29,490 nt of DNA from Methanosarcinales archaeon (GTDB taxonomy: Archaea > Halobacteriota > Methanosarcinia > Methanosarcinales > Methanogasteraceae), in NCBI GenBank assembly GCA_030605805.1, contig JAUWHQ010000142.1:1-29490 (forward strand), written 5' to 3'. Both the position numbers and the translations under genes were made by a program. Position 1 is the first letter of the stretch, and every line of letters begins with the position of its first letter. Positions 14,849-22,097 of this stretch are shown here, in pieces. A model generated the notes under the pieces. It did no database searches. It was not told the DNA's origin and saw only the letters and a list, made by a program, of their open reading frames with translations.

Positions 14849-16729
14849 ATGGATACCGACATAAACATGATGGTTGGGGTATTTACGATTGCGAAGTGGG
14901 AGTTATTGCGCTCGAGACTCGATCTGAGCACCAGATCGCTGCTCACGGCAGGCGGTTTCATCATTGCGATAGCGGTGATCGCCACGTTCGCATCGCAGAG
15001 CAGCATGGGCAGCGGCTTGTACACCATCACGCTCGACGACGCGAATCTGGCACAGATCATCGGATGCGACAACCGGTTCAAGATCCTGCTGCTGGACTCA
15101 GATGGTGCCAGAGAGGCGTACCTGAACAGAGACGCCGATATTTTGATTATCGGTGGAATTGTGTCTGTCCATGACACTGAAAAATCGATAGCAGCTCTGG
15201 ATGCCCTGAAGAGCACGATGAAACTGCATCGGGAGATCACGCTTTCGTCGTATCCTGACCTGAACAACTCCTTTCCGGTCTGGATCACGATCCATCATCT
15301 TGAACGTGAGCAGAGCTTCCAGATGCTCACAGCCATGCGGTCAGGCTCAGAGGCGAACTTGGAGGATGATGTAGCCGGTAGCGCAGACGCAGCATACGAA
15401 GCGACGGGTGCGGAGGATGGTTTGCAGGCGTATGGATCCGGGGAAGAGGCGATCATCAGGGAACTTGCGCGATCAGGCGGCGTTGGTCCCGCTGAAACGG
15501 ACGCAGACAGTCAGGCGGTGCCGGCTGACATGCAGGAGTACAGGCAGATGGTGAGGCACAATTTCCTTGAGAAACAGACCGTTGCAACGCCCTCGAACAT
15601 CGAGCCGCCGATCCCGTTTGCTTCGGTCATCTTTGCGTTCATATTCATGTTTCCGATGTATTTTGTCGCCCAGTTCTATTCTGCAAGCGTCATGAACGAA
15701 CGCACCAACCGCAGCGGCGAGTTCCTGCTGGTATCGCCGCTAACAAAGCGCGAGATCGTCGCGGGCAAGACGCTTCCATACCTGATCATCACCATCGGGA
15801 TTATGTTTCTGCTGGCTATGTACCTCAAATACACACTCGGATCAACCACGCCGTCTGAAATCGTGAAAAACAGCCTCATAATTATTTTAATCATGATTCC
15901 TGTCGTTTCACTGTTTTTATCATTCTCACTCTTCTCTTCGATACTTGCGAGAAGCTTCAAGGAACTGACGTTCGTCAGCGTATTCTTTTCAACGATAGTA
16001 TCAGGTTATCTCTTCTTTCCGGCGATGTTTGCACATATTCATGCGATTGCCCTGATCTCCCCGATGACGCTGGTCGTAAAGATCCTGACCGGAACAGAGA
16101 TAACTTTAAGCGAGTATCTGTTCTCAACGGTTCCGTTTTACTGCGTTTCAATCGCAACATTCGGGTTTGCCACGCTCATATTTAGGGAAGAAGATTTATT
16201 CACCCAGAAGACCGTGAAAAAGAAGATCGTCGACTGCATCGAACTGTTCCTGCGCAAGCGGTCGTATCTGTTTCTGCTGACTCTCATCTTCATCCCGTTC
16301 GCGGATATGTTTGAACTGATGTCGATTGTGCTATTATTTAACATCCCGCTCCCGTATTCGATCATCGCGATGGTCGTAATCTCCGCGTTAATCGAGGAGG
16401 TGCTCAAGTCTGCCGGGATCTATACGCTCTCTTTGAAGGGGTATACCGGAAAACAGGCGATCATCCTGGCAATACTTGCGGGTTCAGGCTTCTTTGTCGG
16501 GGAGAAGCTGATGATGTTAGTCACCGTAGCCTCGATTGCGGATTCGGTCTTTGGCTCGGTCCTTTCTATGGGCTCGCTCCTTGTTTATCCACTGCTGCTG
16601 CACACCGGCTGCGCAGCAATCGTCTCAATCGGGCTTAGATACCAGCGTTATTCAGTGTGCCTGCTTGCGGCAACTGCTGTGCACGCAACGTACAATTTTT
16701 TCCTGCTCCGGGGGGTCATCTTTGCATAA
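14849..16729 (+). CDS. ABC-2 permease fused to a PrsW-type intramembrane protease domain
   Basis: The 626-residue protein starts as an ABC-2/NatB permease: one N-terminal membrane segment (about 33-50), a large extracytoplasmic domain (50-250), then about five membrane segments (255-440) with NERTNRSGEFLLVSPLTKRE, the conserved ABC-2 loop. From ~470 a second module follows. It has all four PrsW (family M82) motifs: EExxK at 516-520 (IEEVLK), FxxxE ending at E552 (GFFVGE), H585 in LLHTGCAA, and HxxxN at 612-616 (HATYN). PrsW enzymes are membrane-embedded glutamic proteases that cut membrane proteins such as anti-sigma factors. The fusion suggests export coupled to proteolysis of the cargo or of a regulator. 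It overlaps the next permease by 8 bases. Confidence 0.85.
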   Translation: MDTDINMMVGVFTIAKWELLRSRLDLSTRSLLTAGGFIIAIAVIATFASQSSMGSGLYTITLDDANLAQIIGCDNRFKILLLDSDGAREAYLNRDADILIIGGIVSVHDTEKSIAALDALKSTMKLHREITLSSYPDLNNSFPVWITIHHLEREQSFQMLTAMRSGSEANLEDDVAGSADAAYEATGAEDGLQAYGSGEEAIIRELARSGGVGPAETDADSQAVPADMQEYRQMVRHNFLEKQTVATPSNIEPPIPFASVIFAFIFMFPMYFVAQFYSASVMNERTNRSGEFLLVSPLTKREIVAGKTLPYLIITIGIMFLLAMYLKYTLGSTTPSEIVKNSLIIILIMIPVVSLFLSFSLFSSILARSFKELTFVSVFFSTIVSGYLFFPAMFAHIHAIALISPMTLVVKILTGTEITLSEYLFSTVPFYCVSIATFGFATLIFREEDLFTQKTVKKKIVDCIELFLRKRSYLFLLTLIFIPFADMFELMSIVLLFNIPLPYSIIAMVVISALIEEVLKSAGIYTLSLKGYTGKQAIILAILAGSGFFVGEKLMMLVTVASIADSVFGSVLSMGSLLVYPLLLHTGCAAIVSIGLRYQRYSVCLLAATAVHATYNFFLLRGVIFA

Positions 16730-17903
16730 TATCCTTTCGATTGCAAAAAAAGATCTGAAAGGTCTTTTTAGCGAGAAAACACTGATCCTCACCATCTTTA
16801 TCCAGTTGTTCATCGCGCTCTTCTCTTCCTTCCTCGTGGTCGGGCTGGCATCATTCTATGATCCGGGCTCTCTCTCCGAGTCCGAGATGAAAAGCACAAA
16901 TCTCGGGCTTGCGCACCGTTCAGAGATCATACTGAACACCAGCATCGACGGCGCCAACTACACCAACTACGCCAACTACGCCAATTACACCACCGCCAGA
17001 AGACCCGAACGATCGGTCAATGAAACCCTGCTGTACCGCCTGATCGAAGCAGGCAAGCTGTCCCCGGCAGCATATCCTGATTATTCCACCGCTGGCAGCG
17101 ATTTTTACAGAGGAGAGATTGATGGAATCCTTCTTGTTCCAAATACCACGATCGGGGGGAGTGATCTCATCGAAATCCACATATACCTCCCGAAAACCGA
17201 TCTCAAAGCAACCATACTGATGCTGCAATTGAAAGAACCGCTTGAGCGGTTCGAACAGTATGTGCGCGATATAAGAACCGCGCGACTTCCGGGCTACACG
17301 CCAATCGATCTGGAATTTCCTGAAAAATCATCGAATCCTTACTTTGAGTTCATCTATGTTGTTTTAATCCCGCTACTTGTCTTTACTCCGGCATTCATCT
17401 CCGGCGGTCTGATCATCGACTTTATCACCGAGGAATTCGAACAGAAAACGATTGATCTGCTTCTTGTATCTCCAGTGACCTTCTCTGACATCCTTAATGG
17501 AAAGATACTCGTGGCGACAGCGATTGCACCGGCGCAGGCGTCTGTGTGGATCGTGCTACTATCGCTCAACCAGATCCCTGTGCACAATCCGGCGATGATT
17601 CTGCTTCTCGTCACCACAGTGACCCTTATTCTTGTTTTAGCAGGCGCGTTTGTCTCGATTACGCTTAAGAATAGGGGAACGTCTCAATTGTTCTATTCGC
17701 TGATTCTGATCCTGCTATTTCTTCTCTGCTACACCTTTCAAAACTCGCCGATGAACCTCGTGACTAAGCTTGCGATCGACAGCGCAGGCTGCGGTGTATA
17801 TCTCATCATCTATCTGCTGATCGCATCATTCCTTTATGCGGTGCTGCGCCACCTCATGCGATATCAGTCGAGGTATCGATCTGGATACCATCGCCGATCC
17901 TGA
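16722..17903 (+). CDS. ABC-2 type permease, second subunit
   Basis: The 393-residue protein has the NatB plan: an N-terminal membrane segment (IFIQLFIALFSSFLVVGLA), an extracytoplasmic domain with sequons, then membrane segments from ~205 (VVLIPLLVFTPAFISGGLII). The ABC-2 loop reads DFITEEFEQKTIDLLLVSPV, followed by TFSDILNGK. The start is TTG at 16722, overlapping the previous stop, with GGGGGT 7 bases upstream; the frame is open farther back but lies inside the preceding gene. With the fused permease it makes a heterodimeric channel for the divergent ATPase. The last 50 bases overlap the opposite-strand KaiC-like gene. Confidence 0.83.
   Translation: MHNILSIAKKDLKGLFSEKTLILTIFIQLFIALFSSFLVVGLASFYDPGSLSESEMKSTNLGLAHRSEIILNTSIDGANYTNYANYANYTTARRPERSVNETLLYRLIEAGKLSPAAYPDYSTAGSDFYRGEIDGILLVPNTTIGGSDLIEIHIYLPKTDLKATILMLQLKEPLERFEQYVRDIRTARLPGYTPIDLEFPEKSSNPYFEFIYVVLIPLLVFTPAFISGGLIIDFITEEFEQKTIDLLLVSPVTFSDILNGKILVATAIAPAQASVWIVLLSLNQIPVHNPAMILLLVTTVTLILVLAGAFVSITLKNRGTSQLFYSLILILLFLLCYTFQNSPMNLVTKLAIDSAGCGVYLIIYLLIASFLYAVLRHLMRYQSRYRSGYHRRS
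16953..16988 (+). repeat. Tandem 9-bp repeat (four copies) encoding (A/T)NY
   Basis: Four consecutive copies of GCCAACTAC or close variants encode Ala/Thr-Asn-Tyr repeats in the extracytoplasmic domain of the second permease. The neighbouring codons create N-Y-T sequons. Copy number is likely to vary by slippage between strains. Confidence 0.8.
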
Positions 17904-18708
17904 ACTTGAGCATATCTGTGACCGGCGACCGTCCGCGGATCTTCGGGATGGTGAGCCTGCTCGTGACCTCGTCAGAACCACGGTACAGTTCGACATCAAA
18001 GACCGCGTCGCACGAGTTGATGACCTGGTTTTCGAGCGAATGGTCATGCGTCTCCTTAAGCCCATACAGATACGTCAGCCCGTTTGTCTCCTTGGTCGTT
18101 TCATAAATAACGTTCATAAGTTTCTGGATCTCGCCGGTATTGATGTTCAAACCAAGAAAAAATGAAATCGTGTCCACGATGATGTTTATATCTCCAAGTT
18201 CTTCCTCGATCTGGATATCCTGGAGGTTGTTGATCATAAATTCCGTGATCTGCTTATCCACGTATTCATTGCCCACATTGTCTACCAGATCGCCTTGCGC
18301 AGTGATATAATATTCGCTATACACATCAATAAATTCTATATTTGATATATCATAACCCATATTCTGAACGTCCCATGCAACATACCTCGGTCTTCTGCCA
18401 GTGACGGTATAATAAGTCTTGCGCGCCTGCGTAAACTGATATAGGAAGACCTCCGACATCGATTTTGAGTCTACTGACATGTATACGACCGAACCTGCCG
18501 GAAGTCCTCCCTCGAGATTGCGATCCAGGACGGCAATTCCTGTGGATTTGATGACTGGAGCGTGGGCTACTACTCCGGCATCGATGGGCTGTTTAATTGT
18601 GGATGCAGTGGGCTTTTCTGCCATCCTGGTTTGTGCATCTTCCACCAGTGCACTTCGCAATCCTGGCATTTCATTGTCCTCTCCTACACAGATGACTTTG
18701 TCCCTCAT
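17854..18708 (-). CDS. KaiC/RecA-superfamily protein with degenerate P-loop (HTR-like)
   Basis: The 284-residue protein has the RecA/KaiC core: GIAVLDRNLEGGLPAGSVVY leading into the P-loop position, VFLYQFTQARKTYYT, and a Walker B strand INIIVDTISFFLG (D179). The Walker A itself reads SVDSKSMSE (about 78-86) instead of GxxGxGKT, so the nucleotide-binding lysine is gone. Archaeal HTR-like proteins of this kind are thought to act in signalling rather than as active ATPases; that is family knowledge with little experimental support. Start choice: ATG at 18708, or ATG at 18669, which has GGAGAGG 8 bases upstream and may be the true one. The 3' end overlaps the converging permease gene by 50 bases. 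Confidence 0.75.
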   Translation of the reverse strand: MRDKVICVGEDNEMPGLRSALVEDAQTRMAEKPTASTIKQPIDAGVVAHAPVIKSTGIAVLDRNLEGGLPAGSVVYMSVDSKSMSEVFLYQFTQARKTYYTVTGRRPRYVAWDVQNMGYDISNIEFIDVYSEYYITAQGDLVDNVGNEYVDKQITEFMINNLQDIQIEEELGDINIIVDTISFFLGLNINTGEIQKLMNVIYETTKETNGLTYLYGLKETHDHSLENQVINSCDAVFDVELYRGSDEVTSRLTIPKIRGRSPVTDMLKFRIGDGIQIDTSTDIA

Positions 18709-18787
18709 CCTATTAAAACATTATCATTATCATTATGAGGTACCCCTCGATCGTGCGCTATTGGCATAATATTATTAATGGATAACA

Positions 18788-18816
18788 TGTGATATGTTGA
18801 TTAACACAGCATCACA
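18788..18816. promoter_or_regulatory. Candidate NikR operator upstream of nikR
   Basis: TGTGAT and ATCACA form an exact inverted repeat with a 17-base spacer, ending 17 bases before the nikR ATG. NikR tetramers bind widely spaced half-sites (E. coli uses 6 + 16 + 6 bases), so the 29-base span fits. A second overlapping palindrome, TCACA-CGA-TGTGA (18812-18824), is an alternative. Autoregulation is inferred, not shown. Confidence 0.45.
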
Positions 18817-18833
18817 CGATGTGAGTTGATCGA

Positions 18834-19256
18834 ATGGAAAATGAAAAGGAATTGATGAGAATCGGGGTATCGCTTCCGGATAACCTGCTCACGCGATTTG
18901 ACGACATCCTTGCAAAGCGAGGATACTCTTCAAGATCGGAAGGCATCAGGGATGCGATCCGGAGTTATATCAGGTACTACGAATGGACAAGCGAGGTCAA
19001 AGGAGGCAGAGTCGGCGTCATATCACTGACATACAACCACCATCAGCGCGGGCTTGTTGATGCGCTTGCCGATATTCAGCACAAACATCTGGACGTGATC
19101 AGATCATCACTCCACGTGCATGTGGATGAGGAGACATGTCTGGAGGTCATCGTGCTGCAGGGTGATGTAAGCGAGGTTAAGGCAGTAGCAGAGGGGCTCA
19201 TGGCGCTCAAGGGAGTGCAGCACCTGAAACTGACCACCGTTTCGACCGAAACGTAG
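18834..19256 (+). CDS. nikR: Nickel-responsive regulator NikR
   Basis: The 140-residue protein has a ribbon-helix-helix DNA-binding N-terminus (LMRIGVSLPDNLLTRFDDIL... GYSSRSEGIRDAIRSYI) and an ACT-like C-terminal nickel-binding domain. The high-affinity Ni ligands are all present: H83 in DIQHKHLD, H94 and H96 in SLHVHVD, and C102 in EETCLEV. Nickel-loaded NikR represses nickel uptake genes; nickel is needed for F430 in methyl-coenzyme M reductase and for hydrogenases and CO dehydrogenase. No nickel transporter is adjacent. lysS follows on the same strand after 31 bases. An inverted repeat upstream may mediate autoregulation. Confidence 0.95.
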   Translation: MENEKELMRIGVSLPDNLLTRFDDILAKRGYSSRSEGIRDAIRSYIRYYEWTSEVKGGRVGVISLTYNHHQRGLVDALADIQHKHLDVIRSSLHVHVDEETCLEVIVLQGDVSEVKAVAEGLMALKGVQHLKLTTVSTET

Positions 19257-19287
19257 GATCGATGATAAGTGAGACCGCGTAAGATTG

Positions 19288-20793
19288 ATGAGTGAGATGG
19301 ACGAGTCGAGGCACTGGGCAGACGTCATCGCGGAGAACGTGGCTGCGACCCGGGAGAAGCATACCATCGCGACAGGGATCACGCCCTCAGGGAGCATCCA
19401 TATCGGAAACCTGCGCGAGGTGCTGACCGCGGACGGGGCATACCGTGCACTCTGCGACGCCGGGGTTGATGCGGAACTGATCTACATAGGAGACACCTCT
19501 GATCCGCTCCGCAAGGTCTATCCGTTCCTGCCTGATGATTACGCCGAACATGTTGGCAAGCCGCTGTATGCCATACCATGCCCGTGCGGCAATTGTGCAA
19601 ACTATGCCGAGCATTACCTGATGCCGTTTCTCGGGTCTCTCGAGGAACTGGACATCGCTCCCACGGTCTACCTGGCGCACGAACTCTACGGAAACGGGGA
19701 TTTCGTGCCCGCAACCATGAAAGCACTGCGAAACCGTGACAAAATCGCAGCAATCCTCGAAGAGGTATCAAAACGGGCGATTCCCGGCAACTGGAGTCCT
19801 TTCAATGTTCTATGCGAATCATGCGGACGGATCACATCCACGCAGGTCACAGGATTTGATGAACGGCGCGAGACAGTTGATTACACCTGCGACTGCGGTT
19901 ATGCGGGCACTGTGCCTGTGAAAGGGAACGGGAAGCTGACATGGCGGGTTGACTGGGCTGCACGGTGGGGCATTCTCGGTGTCACGATCGAGCCGTTTGG
20001 CAAGGATCATGCGACAAGGGGCGGCTCGTATGACACAGGAACAAGAATCTCAAGAGAGATCTATGGATACGAGCCCCCGTATCCGATCATCTACGAATGG
20101 ATTCATCTGAAGGGGAAGGGTGCGATGTCATCATCGACCGGCGTGACTGTCACGATCTCTGATATGCTGCGGGTCATGCCGCCAGAGGTGCTCAGGTACC
20201 TGATCATCAAGACGAAGCCTGAGAAGCACATCGATTTTGATCCGTCCCGCATCGTCGAATTGATCGATGAATACGACCGTGCAACAGGCAGGGCACGCGA
20301 ACTATCCCGGACAGCGACGTCTCTTCGGTCAGACATCCCGTTCACGCACATCGTGACAGCGCTGCAGATCGCATCCGACCCTGATGGCTTCCGGGAGGTC
20401 CTCAGGCGCAGCGGTTACGATGCACTTGATATGGAGTCGGTGCAGAGGCGCATGGAGAATGCATTGAACTGGCTTGCCCTGTATGCGCCTGAGTCGGTCA
20501 AATTCGAGGTGCAGGAGGCATTGCCTGATGCTGTGGAAAGCCTCACTCCTGAGCAGAGAAAAGGGCTTTTGCTCCTTGCATCCGGCATCAGCGACGATCT
20601 GACAGCAAGCGGTCTGCATGACCTGGTGTATGAGGTGTCAGAAGTGGCAGGGATCAGCGGAAGCAAGATGTTTCAGGCTATATACATAGCCATTCTCGGG
20701 AAGAAGTCTGGTCCGCGAGCCGGATATTTCATGGCATCGCTGGACCGGGAATTTTTGTTAAAGAGGCTCAGAGAGGTTGGTGGGGCGCGGTAA
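19288..20793 (+). CDS. lysS: Class I lysyl-tRNA synthetase
   Basis: The ~501-residue enzyme charges tRNA(Lys). It belongs to class I, the form used by most archaea and unrelated to bacterial class II LysRS. Seen are the HIGH-type signature GITPSGSIHIGNLREV, the KMSKS-type loop KGKGAMSSSTG, and cysteine-rich insertions CPCGNC and CESCG...CDCG that likely bind zinc. WRVDWAARW and EPFGKDHATRGGSYDTG are also typical of the family. The ATG at 19288 is chosen; TTG at 19285 and ATG at 19297 are alternatives. The C-terminal half is helical, as in the anticodon-binding cage. No stop or frameshift is seen. Confidence 0.96.
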   Translation: MSEMDESRHWADVIAENVAATREKHTIATGITPSGSIHIGNLREVLTADGAYRALCDAGVDAELIYIGDTSDPLRKVYPFLPDDYAEHVGKPLYAIPCPCGNCANYAEHYLMPFLGSLEELDIAPTVYLAHELYGNGDFVPATMKALRNRDKIAAILEEVSKRAIPGNWSPFNVLCESCGRITSTQVTGFDERRETVDYTCDCGYAGTVPVKGNGKLTWRVDWAARWGILGVTIEPFGKDHATRGGSYDTGTRISREIYGYEPPYPIIYEWIHLKGKGAMSSSTGVTVTISDMLRVMPPEVLRYLIIKTKPEKHIDFDPSRIVELIDEYDRATGRARELSRTATSLRSDIPFTHIVTALQIASDPDGFREVLRRSGYDALDMESVQRRMENALNWLALYAPESVKFEVQEALPDAVESLTPEQRKGLLLLASGISDDLTASGLHDLVYEVSEVAGISGSKMFQAIYIAILGKKSGPRAGYFMASLDREFLLKRLREVGGAR

Positions 20794-20900
20794 AGAGGGA
20801 TACGATCTCAAAAATTCGTGTCATCCGTTTAAACGTGATCATTCGTGTTAAAGTTGACTTTCACAGGTCGAGGCAGGCGACGGAACGATCAGCGTGCTGA

Positions 20901-21080
20901 ATGAGAATTTCGATGTCGGTGAATCGTTGGCTTATGAATGTGTGTGTGCCACTTGTCGACACAAAACAGGAACGATTGAGGATATACTATCGGGAGAAGA
21001 ACGCAGAAGAGGCGGGACTTATCAAGATTTATGGGCATAAGATCGACGAAAATGTAAAAGAATTCGATGAGAAGTTCTGA
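20901..21080 (+). pseudogene. Short ORF, possible 3' end of a frameshifted gene
   Basis: This 59-codon frame runs from ATG 20901 to the TGA at 21078. The C-terminal half (TKQERLRIYYREKNAEEAGL, then IKIYGHKIDENVKEFDEKF) is protein-like. The first third lies in the frame opposite to a protein-like stretch (20861-20930) that reads on in another frame, so the pair may be one gene broken by a frameshift. I do not recognise the family. Confidence 0.3.
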
Positions 21081-21292
21081 ATAAGAAAAGTGTATGCGAT
21101 GTTATGAGCCTTACCAACTATTCGGTGAGATGAAGTATGTGGTCTGGCGGGGGGTGTGCGGATCATGCCTGACAGAAGTGCTCAAGGTACTGGTCTTGGG
21201 TGGCTTCGAGTCGCACGAACGTTTAAGTATGTGGAAATGCTATTACACTATTGGGCTTTGGGCTTATCAACTCACACTTTGTGGACGTGTGG

Positions 21293-21300
21293 GGAGGTGA
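21293..21300 (+). promoter_or_regulatory. Strong Shine-Dalgarno deciding a TTG start
   Basis: GGAGGTGA lies 6 bases before TTG 21307. It is a near-perfect match to the anti-SD of archaeal 16S rRNA and supports TTG as the start codon, since a signal peptide follows at once. Confidence 0.8.
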
Positions 21301-21306
21301 ACAAGA

Positions 21307-22005
21307 TTGAACACAAAAGTGGGCACAATACTTATAGTAGCGATCATCGTCGCTTTAATCTTCGCAACGACGATGCCGGTGGGCGCTTATATCACGCAAG
21401 ATACCTATAGCAACCAGTCAGAAGGTGGTAATATTACGCAATTGAATATCACCATCGACAAAACCCTGACGGACAAGTGGCAGGCTCTCTACGGTAATAT
21501 AACCAGTGGAGGCATTGGACTGAACGATTCCAGCAAGGACCTGTTCAAATGGGGGACATGGAGTAATTCTACGGACGTCGGATATGTAATCGCGACAACC
21601 AATTCCTCAACTCCTGATTGGGAGCATCTTACAGGGGCAACCAGTGCTGAGATAGACACCGCCTGGAACTTTACCGTATATGATGCTGATAGTGCAAATA
21701 ACACATTCAATAACTCTAACAATACGGAGATAACGATTGGATTCAACACTATCACTGTTGACACCACGGCAAATGTCTCAACATATGATGGACAGGGCAC
21801 CCCTCAGAGAACATGGCAGACGATTGTATTGAAACATCCTGGCACCGTAAGTGAATACGACTTTAACTCATTCGTATTCATAGGGGTGAACAACGTGTCA
21901 ACCAGCGCAACAGCTTACGACGGGAAAGCGTGCGACTATCAGATGATGATGCCGGTAAATACGACAACGACCTACTACCTCTATACAGAGCTGCGGACGT
22001 CGTAG
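21307..22005 (+). CDS. Exported protein consisting of a WQxxYG...GY beta-rich module
   Basis: The 232-residue protein begins at TTG and has a clear signal peptide (VGTILIVAIIVALIFATTMPVGA, cleavage near residue 27). The rest is a single acidic, Asn/Thr-rich domain with many N-x-S/T sequons, no membrane anchor and little charge. It contains WQALYGNITSGGIGL, WSNSTDVGYVIATT and a C-terminal YYLYTELRTS. The same pattern occurs at the C-terminus of the 938-residue protein and the N-terminus of the 492-residue protein nearby. I do not recognise the module; it could be a secreted surface subunit or pilin-like building block. A terminator-like hairpin follows directly, so it is a single-gene transcript. 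Confidence 0.8.
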   Translation: MNTKVGTILIVAIIVALIFATTMPVGAYITQDTYSNQSEGGNITQLNITIDKTLTDKWQALYGNITSGGIGLNDSSKDLFKWGTWSNSTDVGYVIATTNSSTPDWEHLTGATSAEIDTAWNFTVYDADSANNTFNNSNNTEITIGFNTITVDTTANVSTYDGQGTPQRTWQTIVLKHPGTVSEYDFNSFVFIGVNNVSTSATAYDGKACDYQMMMPVNTTTTYYLYTELRTS

Positions 22006-22028
22006 AGTGGGGAACTGAGGAAAGTTTT

Positions 22029-22051
22029 GGGGCATAAAAAGCCCCTTTTTT
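22029..22051 (+). terminator. Terminator-like hairpin with T-run
   Basis: GGGGC and GCCCC (22029-22033 and 22041-22045) form a 5-bp GC stem with an A-rich 7-base loop. It is followed by TTTTTTATTTTA. The site lies 24 bases after the stop of the exported-protein gene. Confidence 0.65.
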
Positions 22052-22067
22052 ATTTTATACCACAATG

Positions 22068-22080
22068 CTTTTATTAATAG
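22068..22080 (+). promoter_or_regulatory. TATA-box-like element for the gene at 22098
   Basis: CTTTTATTAATAG is centred ~24 bases before ATG 22098. With the archaeal TATA-to-start distance of ~25 bases, transcription would begin at or next to the ATG. This fits the absence of a Shine-Dalgarno and suggests a leaderless mRNA (inference). Confidence 0.5.
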
Positions 22081-22097
22081 AAATAAGATATTGAATA

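Larger units (their letters stand above)
20794..21306. other. Spacer with decayed coding fragments and a dispersed-repeat remnant
   Basis: The first ~60 bases contain ATTCGTGTCATCCG... ATTCGTGTTA, a degenerate copy of a common dispersed ATTCGTG repeat. From ~20860 to 21080 two frames look coding in turn: VEAGDGTISVLNENFDVGES in one, then YYREKNAEEAGLIKIYGHKI in another. This suggests a frameshifted gene relic. From 21094 the sequence holds no convincing gene. GTTTAAGTAT at 21221-21230 is a plausible TATA element for the exported-protein gene at 21307. Confidence 0.45.
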
